From positions 1 to 64,000 of the forward strand of contig NZ_JAHLOS010000006.1 in the NCBI RefSeq assembly GCF_018917525.1: a stretch of 64,000 nucleotides of DNA, written 5' to 3'. The DNA comes from Enterococcus raffinosus (GTDB taxonomy: Bacteria > Bacillota > Bacilli > Lactobacillales > Enterococcaceae). The position numbers and the translations under genes were made by a program. Below the pieces are notes generated by a model, which saw nothing but the letters and a program-made list of their open reading frames with translations, did no database searches and had not been told where the DNA came from. Of this stretch, positions 31,037-39,498 are shown piece after piece (positions within the stretch are counted from its first letter, which is position 1; the number at the start of each line of letters is the position of its first letter).

Positions 31037-31106
31037 AAATCTTTCTGCCTCCTCCAACACTCATATGCTAGAATTATACCATTATCATAAAGAAATGAGG
31101 AAAAAG

Positions 31107-31544
31107 ATGAAGGAAATTTTTGGCGCTTCGCCAGAGTTGCAGGCTGCCGCCTTTTATTTACGCTATCAGGTTTTTGTTTTAGAACAAAATATCTTGGCCG
31201 AGTTGGAATTTGATCAATTGGATACAGTTGATCGTCAATATCTCGTTTTCTTTGATGAGCAACTCCCAATCGCCACTGTCCGCTATCAAAAAATAGATGA
31301 ATCGACGTTGAATCCTGACCGTCTATGCGTCCATCCTGATTATCGCAATCAAGGATTAGGTCGCAAACTTCTAGATCGGATCGAATTGCAAGCGCGCCAA
31401 GAAGGCTGTCAGTATTCTGTACTTTCTGCCGAACTTAGCGCGCAGTCTTTCTACGAGAAAATCGGCTATCGCGTCGTATCAGATATATTTGAAGAAGACG
31501 GCATTCCTTGTGTTAAAATGCAAAAAGAACTTGTATCGGATTGA
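31107..31544 (+). CDS. GNAT family N-acetyltransferase
   Basis: The protein has about 145 aa and belongs to the acetyl-CoA-dependent GNAT fold. The cofactor loop motif is VHPDYRNQGLGRKLLDRIE, preceded by the beta strand ATVRYQKID and followed by the C-terminal AQSFYEKIGYRVVSD. Layout resembles ElaA/YjcF-type proteins. GAGGAAAAAG precedes the ATG; in-frame starts at 31065 and 31095 are weaker. The last codons form part of a bidirectional terminator. The substrate is unknown. Confidence 0.88.
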   Translation: MKEIFGASPELQAAAFYLRYQVFVLEQNILAELEFDQLDTVDRQYLVFFDEQLPIATVRYQKIDESTLNPDRLCVHPDYRNQGLGRKLLDRIELQARQEGCQYSVLSAELSAQSFYEKIGYRVVSDIFEEDGIPCVKMQKELVSD

Positions 31545-31567
31545 CAGATACAAGTTCTAAATTTTTT
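31522..31567. terminator. Bidirectional terminator, GNAT / helicase
   Basis: AGAACTTGTATC (31526-31537) pairs perfectly with GATACAAGTTCT (31547-31558). T runs flank it on both sides, and it includes the GNAT stop. Confidence 0.85.
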
Positions 31568-32915
31568 ATGAGTTTGAACGCTTTTTATTCTTCCGAGCGC
31601 CACGTTCTTCTTGTCGACGTGCTACACGGCATTTTTGTTTATTCGATTCAGAAATGGCGCGATCAATTTTTTTCTTGTAGCCAGGCTTGATTTTTTTCTT
31701 TGATTTTTTAACTAAGCCAATCAAGGTTGGGTCTAGCTCATCTTTTGATTTTTCGCGTTTCTTTCGACGATTCCGATCGTAAGTATCGACGATTTCACCA
31801 TTCTTGATCTCTTTTGGTTGGAACGTCACACCAAGATTTTCAATCAAGCTGATATCATTTTCATCACTTGGACCATATAAAGTGATCGCTGTTCCAGACA
31901 ATCCATTCCGGCCGGTTCTGCCCACCCGATGAATAAAGAAATCCAAATCCTGCGGCACCTCTGCATTAATCACATGAGAAACCCCTTCAATATCGATCCC
32001 TCGTGCAGCCAAATCTGTCGCTACGACATATTGATAGTCTAAGTTTTGAACTTGCCGCATCACACGCTTCCGTTCTCGCGGTGAAATATCTCCGTGAATC
32101 TTCGCGACTTTTAACCCTTGTGATTTTAAATAATCACTGATCTCATCGACGTGCTGTTTCGTATTGGCAAAAACAATGGCTAAATATGGATGACCAATCG
32201 TCAATAATTGATAGATCAAACGATTTTTATCTTGCCCTTTCGTCGAGATCAACCAATTTTCGATCGTATCCGAAATTACTGCTTTTGACTTAATTTCTTC
32301 AATCACAGGATTTTCCATATATTTTAATAGGAAGGGACGCAGTTTTTCTGGGATCGTTGCTGAGAAGACCAACATTTGTAAATGCTTCGGTAAACGGCCA
32401 GCAATTTGATCGACTTCAGTTAAAAATCCCATATCCAAAGTCATATCCGCTTCATCGACCACAAAATACTCTGCCGTATGGACTTTCAACGCTTGTTCGT
32501 TCATCATGTCTAAGATACGACCAGGCGTTCCGATAGCAACATGTGGTTGATGCGTCGCTAATTTATCGATTTGACGCTGTTTGTCGGTTCCGCCAACAAA
32601 ATTCGTTACGCGGATTTCATTTGGTGAAAATTTTGCAATTTGAATAGCGGCTTGATAAATTTGTGTCGCTAGTTCGCGGCTTGGCGCTGTGATGACGATT
32701 TGCACCTCATCTTTAGCAGCATCGATCTTATTCATTAACGGCAGTAAAAACGTATGGGTTTTTCCTGAGCCTGTTTGTGACTGTCCGACAACATTTTTCC
32801 CTTTTTTAATTAAGGGAATTAATTTTTCTTGAACCGCTGTTGGTTCAGTAAAACCTTTATCCTTGATCGCCTCAAGAATAAATGGCTGGAAATTGAATGA
32901 TTCAAAAGTTCGCAT
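31566..32915 (-). CDS. cshB: DEAD-box RNA helicase, CshB-like
   Basis: A 449-aa ATP-dependent RNA helicase. Visible motifs are Q (FNFQPFILEAIKDKGFTEPTAVQ), I (SQTGSGKT), Ia (APSRELA), II (VVDEADMTLD), III (SAT), V (ATDLAARGIDI) and VI (HRVGRTGR). A Lys/Arg-rich tail of about 60 residues suits RNA binding. The length and tail match CshB rather than CshA, but that subtype call is inference. Its ribosome site lies within the last codons of the upstream VanZ-RDD gene, with one base between stop and start. Confidence 0.88.
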   Translation of the reverse strand: MRTFESFNFQPFILEAIKDKGFTEPTAVQEKLIPLIKKGKNVVGQSQTGSGKTHTFLLPLMNKIDAAKDEVQIVITAPSRELATQIYQAAIQIAKFSPNEIRVTNFVGGTDKQRQIDKLATHQPHVAIGTPGRILDMMNEQALKVHTAEYFVVDEADMTLDMGFLTEVDQIAGRLPKHLQMLVFSATIPEKLRPFLLKYMENPVIEEIKSKAVISDTIENWLISTKGQDKNRLIYQLLTIGHPYLAIVFANTKQHVDEISDYLKSQGLKVAKIHGDISPRERKRVMRQVQNLDYQYVVATDLAARGIDIEGVSHVINAEVPQDLDFFIHRVGRTGRNGLSGTAITLYGPSDENDISLIENLGVTFQPKEIKNGEIVDTYDRNRRKKREKSKDELDPTLIGLVKKSKKKIKPGYKKKIDRAISESNKQKCRVARRQEERGARKNKKRSNS

Positions 32916-32916
32916 G

Positions 32917-34065
32917 TTATACCTCTTTCTTTAACGTACTAATCGTATACGTGTGACTCACTTTATCATGGAATAGGCGGGTTTTTCTTCTTATGAGAGC
33001 ATACAATAAGTTGAATAGAAATAAAAGTAAAATTCCTAAACTTAACATTCCTAATGTCGCATAAGCGATAAAAAGCGTGTGATTTGTTGTACTTAAATGA
33101 GTCATGGTGTATTGAAAAATTTGCAATAGCCCGAAGAAAAGAAAGTAAAGTGCAGAATATCGCAAGACCAATCGCCTCAAACGAATATGCTTGTAACCTT
33201 CTTCGATGACTTGAATGCGAACAACCTTTTTCCCAATGGTTTGACCGTTTAAGAGGTAATTGATTAACATGAAATAAACGATCACTTCAATGATGAACAC
33301 TGACATAGTATTACTCAAGATTTCACCGGCTTTAGGCGGTAGTACATTTGATAAATAGTTGATTAACGGGCTGAACAACCCAATGATAAACCAATCGATT
33401 CCCCATGCAACAAACCGTCTTAATAATGAGACGCGCCGCCCTTTTTCCAGTGATTCTGAGTCCAGCTCGCTTCTGGTTGGTAAAAAGAACGTGAATAATG
33501 GCGCACAAACAAAGCCCAGCGTGCCACCTATTGTATTATGCAATAAGTCATTGACATCAAATAATCGGTAAGGTCGTGGATAAATAAAATAAAGACCGCT
33601 TAATTGTGTTAACTCAAAAAAAAGTGACAGACAAAAGCTAGCTAAAATCGTTTTCCAAATGGAAAATCTGAAATAATACCGGCAATATACACCAAAAGGG
33701 AAAAGTAGAAAAATATTAAAAACAGGTTCCAGAAAAACACTTTGTTTCATTGCTGGCAGATACGTGCTGGGATTATTCAATTGCAGTACCGTTTGATTCA
33801 TAAAATTGTGCCAGGATTGAAATAAATGAAGTTCGTAACGCGGGCCGGTCATCTGTGCAACCGTGTTGATGTCAGGCAACGGTAAAATCACTAAATAATA
33901 CGCGCATAATAAGTAAAATACAAATGAATACAAGATCAGACTTCTCAGTTTGCCTAATTGTCCATATTTTCGATAATAATAAATTAAAAATGGTGCGGTA
34001 ATCAGCATCGCCAAAAAGGGAAATGTTAGCACCGCTACTTTGATTGGAAACGTGTAACTGTTCAT
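32917..34065 (-). CDS. VanZ-RDD fusion membrane protein
   Basis: A 382-aa polytopic membrane protein. Residues about 30-200 form a VanZ-like domain (YYLVILPLPDI, NIFLLFPFGVYCRYY, FDVNDLLHNTIGGTLGF). Residues about 215-370 form an RDD domain (RRFVAWGIDWFIIG, GQTIGKKVVRIQV). VanZ homologues can lower teicoplanin susceptibility, but most chromosomal ones have no known role, and no van cluster is present. AAAGGAG precedes the ATG. It is cotranscribed with the helicase. Confidence 0.9.
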   Translation of the reverse strand: MNSYTFPIKVAVLTFPFLAMLITAPFLIYYYRKYGQLGKLRSLILYSFVFYLLCAYYLVILPLPDINTVAQMTGPRYELHLFQSWHNFMNQTVLQLNNPSTYLPAMKQSVFLEPVFNIFLLFPFGVYCRYYFRFSIWKTILASFCLSLFFELTQLSGLYFIYPRPYRLFDVNDLLHNTIGGTLGFVCAPLFTFFLPTRSELDSESLEKGRRVSLLRRFVAWGIDWFIIGLFSPLINYLSNVLPPKAGEILSNTMSVFIIEVIVYFMLINYLLNGQTIGKKVVRIQVIEEGYKHIRLRRLVLRYSALYFLFFGLLQIFQYTMTHLSTTNHTLFIAYATLGMLSLGILLLFLFNLLYALIRRKTRLFHDKVSHTYTISTLKKEV

Positions 34066-34340
34066 AAAAAACTCCTTTGTTCAAATTACTGTAAAAATAT
34101 TAGATGAGTGTTTTGTCTGCTAAACTCGTCTAACTCCTGTAAAAAAGCCGAATATTCAACTGTTTTAGTTTAAAATATCTTCTTCGTAAAAGCGAAGAAA
34201 AAGACTCTATTTTGCGGTGTTTGTGATTTTAACTATTAAATGTTTTTACGTATGTTATTAATTTTTGGCTAAATTTCTAATCAATAAGTTTTTTTTGGAG
34301 TTGTGGTAAAATAATTTATACTAGATTGGAGGTAAGATAA

Positions 34341-34655
34341 ATGCTTAATCCGCTTTTCGCATTTGGTGTTCCCGCGGCTTTGATGGTCGCTTATATGATT
34401 TTCTTTTTTGTCAAGAAACTGAAAAATAGTGATTATCGTCGTTTCGCTTTAACTTTAATCGCAGTTTTTTTAACGACTTTCAGCTATCAAGTTTATAATT
34501 ACAGTCAAACAGTTGTAGCTCTCACGTCACTAGAAAGTTTTCAAAAGAACTTTGGATACAGTCAAGGCCGCCTGATCGTTCCTTTTATATTAGGAGCAAT
34601 CCTCACAGTCATTAATGTGTATTACCTTTTTCGTCAGTTTAGAAAAAAAGAATAA
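34341..34655 (+). CDS. Small membrane protein of unknown function
   Basis: A 104-aa protein with three hydrophobic segments (about 5-24, 36-54, 78-97) and basic residues between the first two. TTGGAGGTAAGATAA precedes the ATG, and a TAAAAT about 32 nt upstream may be a -10. It stands alone between divergent and convergent neighbours. I do not recognise the family. Confidence 0.75.
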   Translation: MLNPLFAFGVPAALMVAYMIFFFVKKLKNSDYRRFALTLIAVFLTTFSYQVYNYSQTVVALTSLESFQKNFGYSQGRLIVPFILGAILTVINVYYLFRQFRKKE

Positions 34656-34675
34656 CAGGATTTCCTGTTATTCTT
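34642..34675 (-). terminator. Terminator between two convergent genes
   Basis: AGAATAACAGG pairs with CCTGTTATTCT. The T run (TTTTTTTC) is on the minus strand side, so it mainly serves the leftward gene, whose stop lies in the stem. Confidence 0.75.
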
Positions 34676-35015
34676 CCAAATCAAAAAATTTAATTTTCAC
34701 ATTATTTAATCGTTTCAGGGTATTCAAATCTAAGTTGACCCACTCTTTTGACGCGGGCTGATAATGATTTTCCTCGAATGACAGTTCTATTTCGTTCAAA
34801 AGTTGTTCTGGTGTTCCAAAAAAGCTTTTATCCTTATTCAGCAAGACACTAATCAGTGCTGGATTTTCTATTAAAAAATAATCCTCTCGATACTTATATA
34901 AAATAATTTGATAGGTCTTATTTGTAAGTTTGCAGCGAATAGCGAATAATCCCTCAGATAAGTTGGGCATTCTTTCTAAAACTTCTTCGGGACTCAAGAT
35001 TTCACGATGTAGCAT
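34668..35015 (-). CDS. Conserved-looking protein of unknown function
   Basis: A 115-aa, soluble, mixed alpha/beta protein preceded by AGGAGGAACTCTAA, so it is probably translated. No motif was recognised. It is transcribed on its own, with a terminator overlapping its stop codon and about 115 nt to the next gene. Confidence 0.65.
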   Translation of the reverse strand: MLHREILSPEEVLERMPNLSEGLFAIRCKLTNKTYQIILYKYREDYFLIENPALISVLLNKDKSFFGTPEQLLNEIELSFEENHYQPASKEWVNLDLNTLKRLNNVKIKFFDLEE

Positions 35016-35130
35016 TTAGAGTTCCTCCTAACCAATGAATATTATAGGAGAAAAAGAAGTTCACTGGAAATAAAACGTCTTGCTCAACACATTTTTTTAC
35101 TTTTATCTTCAAATTTTCACTTCATTTTTA

Positions 35131-35772
35131 TTATAAATTCCACTCATCGTAGAATCTTTTTAGAAACTCTTCCATATATGCCATCCGTTTTTGAGCTTCA
35201 TTTTTACCAGCTTCAGTATTCATTGTTGCTGGAAGCTTGAATAATTTTTCATAAAAATGATTAATCACTGTACTTTTTTGACGATATTCTTGTTTATTTT
35301 TGAACTCCTGCGGTGGCAGTTTTGGATCATATAAGGGGCTTTGCGTATGCCCGCCATAATAAGCAGTTCGTAAAATACCTATGGCACCAAGTGCATCAAT
35401 CCGGTCCGCGTCCTGCACGATCTGTCCAGCAATAGTCAGTTCAGCCTTTCCGTTCTCTATTTCTTTTGAAAAGGAAATGTTTTCGATGATTTTAAAAATT
35501 TCTTGAACTTCTTCCAGGGAAAAACCAAGTTCTTTTAAAAACTTTTTAAGGTCATCCTGGGCACTTATCACATCTGCGACAACCTTATCGTCAATCACAT
35601 CATGCAGATAGCTAGCAGCTTCAATGATTAACGTATCCGTGACGCCTTCTTGTTCAGCCAAGTTTTTAGCAATCTTAGCCACACGTTGGACATGATAAAA
35701 ATCATGTCCACTGCGATCAGCACCGAGTTTCTCTTTGGCATAAATACGAATTGTTTCTATTTTATTCGGCAT
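35131..35772 (-). CDS. HD-domain phosphohydrolase
   Basis: A 213-aa metal-dependent phosphohydrolase of the HD superfamily, YedJ/YpgQ-like. The metal ligands are in GHDFYHVQRV near residue 25, the HD pair in SYLHDVIDD near 62, and the Asp in VQDADRIDALGAIG. The start is the ATG reading MPNKIETIR, which overlaps the methyltransferase stop by 11 bp. Substrates of this group include nucleotides and pyrophosphate compounds; which applies is unknown. Confidence 0.88.
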   Translation of the reverse strand: MPNKIETIRIYAKEKLGADRSGHDFYHVQRVAKIAKNLAEQEGVTDTLIIEAASYLHDVIDDKVVADVISAQDDLKKFLKELGFSLEEVQEIFKIIENISFSKEIENGKAELTIAGQIVQDADRIDALGAIGILRTAYYGGHTQSPLYDPKLPPQEFKNKQEYRQKSTVINHFYEKLFKLPATMNTEAGKNEAQKRMAYMEEFLKRFYDEWNL

Positions 35773-36925
35773 CGTTGCGCGGCTTTCTTGGAGGACGTTC
35801 GCCCCAATATTGAAATAGATCCGTTCGTATAGCACCGTTGTATAATTTTCTTTTCTTGGTTGCTTTTGCCCCGTAAAACTCTTCGAAGGCTAAATCACTA
35901 GTCAAAATGTATTTACTCCAGGTTTTCAATGGGCGGAACACCTCTCCCATTTCACGATACAATACGCGAACCTGCTCTTCTTCGCCTAAACGTTCTCCAT
36001 ATGGGGGATTAGCTACAATCACACCGTAATCCTTATCCGTTTTAAAATCTTTAACAGCCTGCTGTTTAAGTTGAATCGAATCACCTAATCCGATTTCTTC
36101 AGCATTTGCTTGAGCGATCTCAATCATCCGACCATTGATGTCAGAGCCAGCGATATCTAATTCAATATCATAATCAGCTGCTTCATCCGCTGCAGAACGA
36201 ACCTTATCAAAGACAGCGGCATCAAACCAATCCCACGCTTCACAGGCAAAATCCCGATTGAATCCAGGTGCAATGTTGTGGCCAATCAGCGCCGCTTCAA
36301 TACACAACGTCCCTGATCCGCAAACCGGATCATAAAAAGGACGATCTTTCCGCCAATTTGTCAACATTACTAAGGCCGCCGCCATATTTTCCTTTAAAGG
36401 AGCGCCGCCTTTTTCTAATCGATACCCACGCTTGAACAAGCTCGGCCCCGTTGTATCTAGAGTCAAAACAACATGATCCTTTAATAAAGCTACCTCTAGC
36501 TGAAATAGCGCCCCCGTTTCTGGTAGCGGTACACGAGCTGGACGATGGTAAACTTCTCGCAAGCGTTCAACGATTGCTTTTTTCGTGATTGATTGGCAAT
36601 CAGGAACGCTGTACAATTTTGACTTGATCGAACGTCCCGCCACTGGGAATTCAGCATCCATCGGCAGATAATCTTCCCAAGCAATCGCCTTAACCTTCTC
36701 AAATAATTCATCAAAAGTAAACGCATCAAATTCCCCGACAATGATTTTCACACGGTCGGCGGTTCGTAGCCATAGATTAGCAGTAGCGATCGTTTCCAAA
36801 TTTCCTTTAAATCGTGCCCGTCCATTTTCGACTTGGCAATCGATGCCTAAATCTCGCAATTCTTTACCTACTAACGCTTCGATACCCGCAGCGGCAGTGG
36901 CAATTAAATTATATTCTTTCTCCAT
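35762..36925 (-). CDS. THUMP-domain RNA methyltransferase (YpsC/RlmL-like)
   Basis: The 387-aa protein has an N-terminal ferredoxin-like/THUMP region (to about 155) and a SAM-dependent methyltransferase domain with FYDPVCGSGTLCIEAALI and the catalytic VANPPYGERLGEEE. It matches the N-terminal half of RlmL, which methylates 23S rRNA at N2 of a guanosine. The neighbourhood with rnpB and gpsB is the same as ypsC in Bacillus. AAAGGAG precedes the ATG. The exact target is inferred. Confidence 0.92.
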   Translation of the reverse strand: MEKEYNLIATAAAGIEALVGKELRDLGIDCQVENGRARFKGNLETIATANLWLRTADRVKIIVGEFDAFTFDELFEKVKAIAWEDYLPMDAEFPVAGRSIKSKLYSVPDCQSITKKAIVERLREVYHRPARVPLPETGALFQLEVALLKDHVVLTLDTTGPSLFKRGYRLEKGGAPLKENMAAALVMLTNWRKDRPFYDPVCGSGTLCIEAALIGHNIAPGFNRDFACEAWDWFDAAVFDKVRSAADEAADYDIELDIAGSDINGRMIEIAQANAEEIGLGDSIQLKQQAVKDFKTDKDYGVIVANPPYGERLGEEEQVRVLYREMGEVFRPLKTWSKYILTSDLAFEEFYGAKATKKRKLYNGAIRTDLFQYWGERPPRKPRNDAE

Positions 36926-36999
36926 AATTGCTCCTTTATATAATAGTAGTAATAATTTTTTCCAATGTAAGACTATTAGCTTTTTTTGAACTAAAGCCT

Positions 37000-37266
37000 C
37001 AATTTTTTCAAATACTGAAAAAAATAGGTTTTATTCTCGTTTCGCATACGATTCCACTAAGTATGAAGTGGAACTCGCAGCTAGCTCAATTCAATGGATT
37101 GCTTTTTTCAAAGACCGAAAAAACTTTATTTTCGTACGCATACCATTTTTCTAACCTGCTAAAGCAGGAAGAAAAACTCGCAGCTAATTCGTACTAAGGG
37201 AATAATTTTTTCAAAAACCGAAAAAATTAGTTTTATTCTCATTTCGCATATCATTCTGCTAAACAG
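37000..37266. repeat. Three tandem copies of a palindromic repeat, about 102-bp period
   Basis: Copies start near 37000, 37102 and 37204. Each has TTTTTTCAAA.ACCGAAAAAA, TTTTATTCTCGTTTCGCATA.CATT, a hairpin, then AACTCGCAGCTA. The hairpin arms differ between copies yet remain paired: TTCCACT/AGTGGAA in the first and TTTTTCT plus CCTGC with GCAGG plus AGAAAAA in the second. The third copy ends early. They share the GCATA.CATT block with R1 and R2. Confidence 0.7.
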
Positions 37267-37333
37267 CACAATCAATTATTCCATATTTAACTAATTCCAG
37301 TTCGATTTGTGAATACTGCAAAAAGCAGAACTG

Positions 37334-37369
37334 ACAAAAAAAGACCTTCACAACGCAAAGTTGGAAGGC
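37334..37369 (-). terminator. rnpB terminator
   Basis: CCTTCCAAC pairs with GTTGTGAAGG and is followed by TTTTTTT on the minus strand, about 15 nt after the end of RNase P RNA. Confidence 0.85.
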
Positions 37370-37383
37370 ACACCCTGAATTGC

Positions 37384-37767
37384 TGCAATTTTCTGTAAGC
37401 CATGTTTTGTACGACGACCAACTCAGGGAAGTGTGATCGTCGTGGTAATCATCTATCTCCGACATAAATGCCGTCTCTTTCATCGTTCATTTCCTTAGAA
37501 AAAGCGCCCCTACCATAGTTTGGGTTGCTCGCTCGAGGGGTTTACCGCGTTCCACCATTTTGATTTCTCAAAATGCTTCGTCACTGTGGCACTTTCAAGA
37601 ATACTTAGGCATAGATTGCTCCGTAGCCCTTTTTTCTGCCGTTACTTCAAAAGAAGTACCTTAGCTTATGGTTTCGCTAAGCACGAACACTACAATCATC
37701 TCAGACTGTGCGAGCATGGACTTTCCTCAGACTGCGCAAAGCAGACCGCGATCACCCAAAAATTGCA
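37384..37767 (-). ncRNA. rnpB: RNase P RNA, class B
   Basis: The RNA component of RNase P trims tRNA 5' leaders. On the minus strand the universally conserved GAGGAAAGTCC occurs near the 5' end, and a typical ACATGGCTTACAGAA near the 3' end. Helix P1 forms between GCAATTTT (37766-37759) and AAAATTGC (37391-37384), fixing the ends at about 384 nt. It starts only 10 nt after the gpsB stop, so it is probably processed from, or has a promoter within, the end of gpsB. Open frames in this stretch are spurious. Confidence 0.95.
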
Positions 37768-37776
37768 TCATTCAAA

Positions 37777-38181
37777 TTAAAATTGACGAGTTTTCTCAAT
37801 ATCACTTTCATCTTGAGAATAACTTTGTCCGAAATCAGAAGTAGCCGTTTGAGTTGATGCTTGCTGATCAAGCTTCTTGCCAAAAACTTCTCTTTCAAGA
37901 TTTGATAAACGCTTCAAGATATCAAAGTTTGTAACAGCTGAACTTTTAGGCGCTGCTTCTTTCACACGTGAAGGAGCTGGCTGAGCTTTAGATAATTGTT
38001 CAACTTTTGCTTTCAAGCGATCATTTTCTTCTCTCAGTGTTAATAATTCTTTGTTATAAGCTTCATAATCTTTGATTACATTGTCCAAAAATTCGTCGAC
38101 CTCAATTGGATCATAACCACGCATTTTTGTTTTAAATTCTTGCTCCAAAATATCATTAGGAGTATAGATTACATTCGCCAT
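37777..38181 (-). CDS. gpsB: Cell division regulator GpsB
   Basis: GpsB is a DivIVA-like coiled-coil adaptor that links division and peptidoglycan synthases such as PBP1. The 134-aa protein has the membrane-binding N-terminal domain with FKTKMRGYDPIEVDEFLDNVIKDYE, a coiled coil to about residue 70, a linker, and a C-terminal multimerisation segment (NFDILKRLSNLEREVFG). GAGGTGG precedes the ATG. The gpsB-rnpB-methyltransferase order is conserved in Bacillota. Confidence 0.96.
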   Translation of the reverse strand: MANVIYTPNDILEQEFKTKMRGYDPIEVDEFLDNVIKDYEAYNKELLTLREENDRLKAKVEQLSKAQPAPSRVKEAAPKSSAVTNFDILKRLSNLEREVFGKKLDQQASTQTATSDFGQSYSQDESDIEKTRQF

Positions 38182-38249
38182 TTTTCCACCTCATTAGCTC
38201 TTATCTTAATTTACTTTCCTATATATTCTAGCTGATAAGCTTGAGGAAA

Positions 38250-38807
38250 TCAAACACTATCCCCGAAGTCTGAGGAATTTTCTAAATCATCCATCGTAAT
38301 TGTAAGCAAATCGTAGGGATTTTGTTCTTGAAATTTTTCCACATCAGCTAAAAAGAATTTGCTTTTTCCTGGATACTCAGTATCATATACCAGCAAGGCT
38401 GCTTCGGTGTGCTGCAATAAGAAATTTACATGATTTTTAAATTGTTGAGGATTCTGATAGGGCTGATGACTGACCGAATCCACGTAATCCGCCGTTTGTA
38501 CAAGCTCGCTTAAAAGTAATTGATTGTGTTCTTTCCAGTTATTTCCAAACTCTTCGAATGGGAAAATAACTGCTAATTTGATTTCGGGATACTCTTGTTT
38601 TAATTCCTTGACTACCTGCCCCGTCCAAATCTCTGTACCAAGACTGCCACTGATCATGACCCATTCCAAGCCATTTTCAATCAGAGCCGTCAATTCTTTT
38701 TTTAAAACATTCTTAATTACTTGCACACGAGGGTCCTGCTCACTGAAGATTCCTAGCTCATAGCTCTGATATCCTGTTACGTATATTCGCTGTATTGTTT
38801 CATTCAT
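38250..38807 (-). CDS. ypsA: YpsA/DUF1273 SLOG-family protein
   Basis: A 185-aa protein of the YpsA family, a Rossmann-like SLOG fold predicted to bind nucleotide-derived ligands. In other Firmicutes YpsA affects cell division together with GpsB. Signatures are RIYVTGYQSYELGIF at the N-terminus and WVMISGSLGTEIWTGQV in the middle. The ATG at 38807 is supported by AAGGAAAATGCA; the longer frame to 38849 is not. It lies 68 nt upstream of gpsB and is divergent from recU. Confidence 0.9.
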   Translation of the reverse strand: MNETIQRIYVTGYQSYELGIFSEQDPRVQVIKNVLKKELTALIENGLEWVMISGSLGTEIWTGQVVKELKQEYPEIKLAVIFPFEEFGNNWKEHNQLLLSELVQTADYVDSVSHQPYQNPQQFKNHVNFLLQHTEAALLVYDTEYPGKSKFFLADVEKFQEQNPYDLLTITMDDLENSSDFGDSV

Positions 38808-38860
38808 TGCATTTTCCTTACTTTCACTTAAAAATAAAATATCTTTCAAAAAAATTTGCT

Positions 38861-38866
38861 ATAATA
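38861..38866 (+). promoter_or_regulatory. -10 box of recU-pbp1A
   Basis: TATAAT lies 22 nt before the recU ATG. The -35 region is poor. Confidence 0.4.
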
Positions 38867-38888
38867 GCAAACAGGAGTGTGATGAAAT

Positions 38889-39494
38889 ATGACCTTTCAC
38901 TACCCCAACGGTCAGCTATTTTCACAAAAAAATCCACGAGAACGCTCATTAAAAAAAGAAACAACGTTTGCTAATCGAGGTATGCGCTTTGAAGAAGCAA
39001 TCAATCAAAGCAATGAGTACTACTTAACCCATGATAAGGCAGTTGTCCATAAAAAGCCAACGCCGCTTCAAATCGTTAAGGTCGATTATCCTAAACGAAG
39101 TGCCGCAGTTATTAAGGAAGCCTATTTCAGACAACCTTCCACAACTGATTATAATGGTGTTTATCAAGGATACTATTTAGACTTTGAAGCAAAGGAAACA
39201 AAAAACAAGAGCTCTTTCCCGCTAAAGAATTTCCATCAGCATCAGATTACGCATATGCAGAAATGTCTGAAGCAGAAAGCAATTTGTTTTGTTTTACTTT
39301 GGTTTTCAAGCTTAAATCGTTGCTTTTTTCTTTCTGCTGAAGAACTGGTAAACTATTGGCAGAGCCAAGAAAATGGCAAAAAATCAATACCGCTAAAACA
39401 AATCGAAACAGTTGGTATCGAGATCACACCGCAAATTGCTCCAAGAATCCCTTACTTGGATGCGGTGGAACACTATCTTGAAAAAAGGAGTTAA
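38889..39494 (+). CDS. recU: Holliday junction resolvase RecU
   Basis: RecU cleaves Holliday junctions during recombinational repair and segregation. The 201-aa protein shows NRGMRFEEAINQSN, the catalytic acidic region STTDYNGVYQGYYLDFEAKETK with D, E and K residues, and the central FHQHQITHM. AGGAGTGTG precedes the ATG. It is followed after four bases by pbp1A, the standard recU-ponA arrangement. Confidence 0.96.
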   Translation: MTFHYPNGQLFSQKNPRERSLKKETTFANRGMRFEEAINQSNEYYLTHDKAVVHKKPTPLQIVKVDYPKRSAAVIKEAYFRQPSTTDYNGVYQGYYLDFEAKETKNKSSFPLKNFHQHQITHMQKCLKQKAICFVLLWFSSLNRCFFLSAEELVNYWQSQENGKKSIPLKQIETVGIEITPQIAPRIPYLDAVEHYLEKRS

Positions 39495-39498
39495 TCAA

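Noticed and set aside
32917-34065. VanZ domain as evidence of a glycopeptide resistance cluster
   Set aside because: No vanA/B/C ligase, VanX, VanY or VanRS is present; VanZ-RDD proteins are common chromosomal genes.
37000-37266. Tandem repeats considered as a CRISPR array
   Set aside because: The period is about 102 bp, only three units, no uniform short repeat-spacer pattern, and no cas genes nearby.
37259-37780. Open frames on both strands between the tandem repeats and gpsB
   Set aside because: They lie inside RNase P RNA and its terminator; conserved rnpB sequence explains the stretch.
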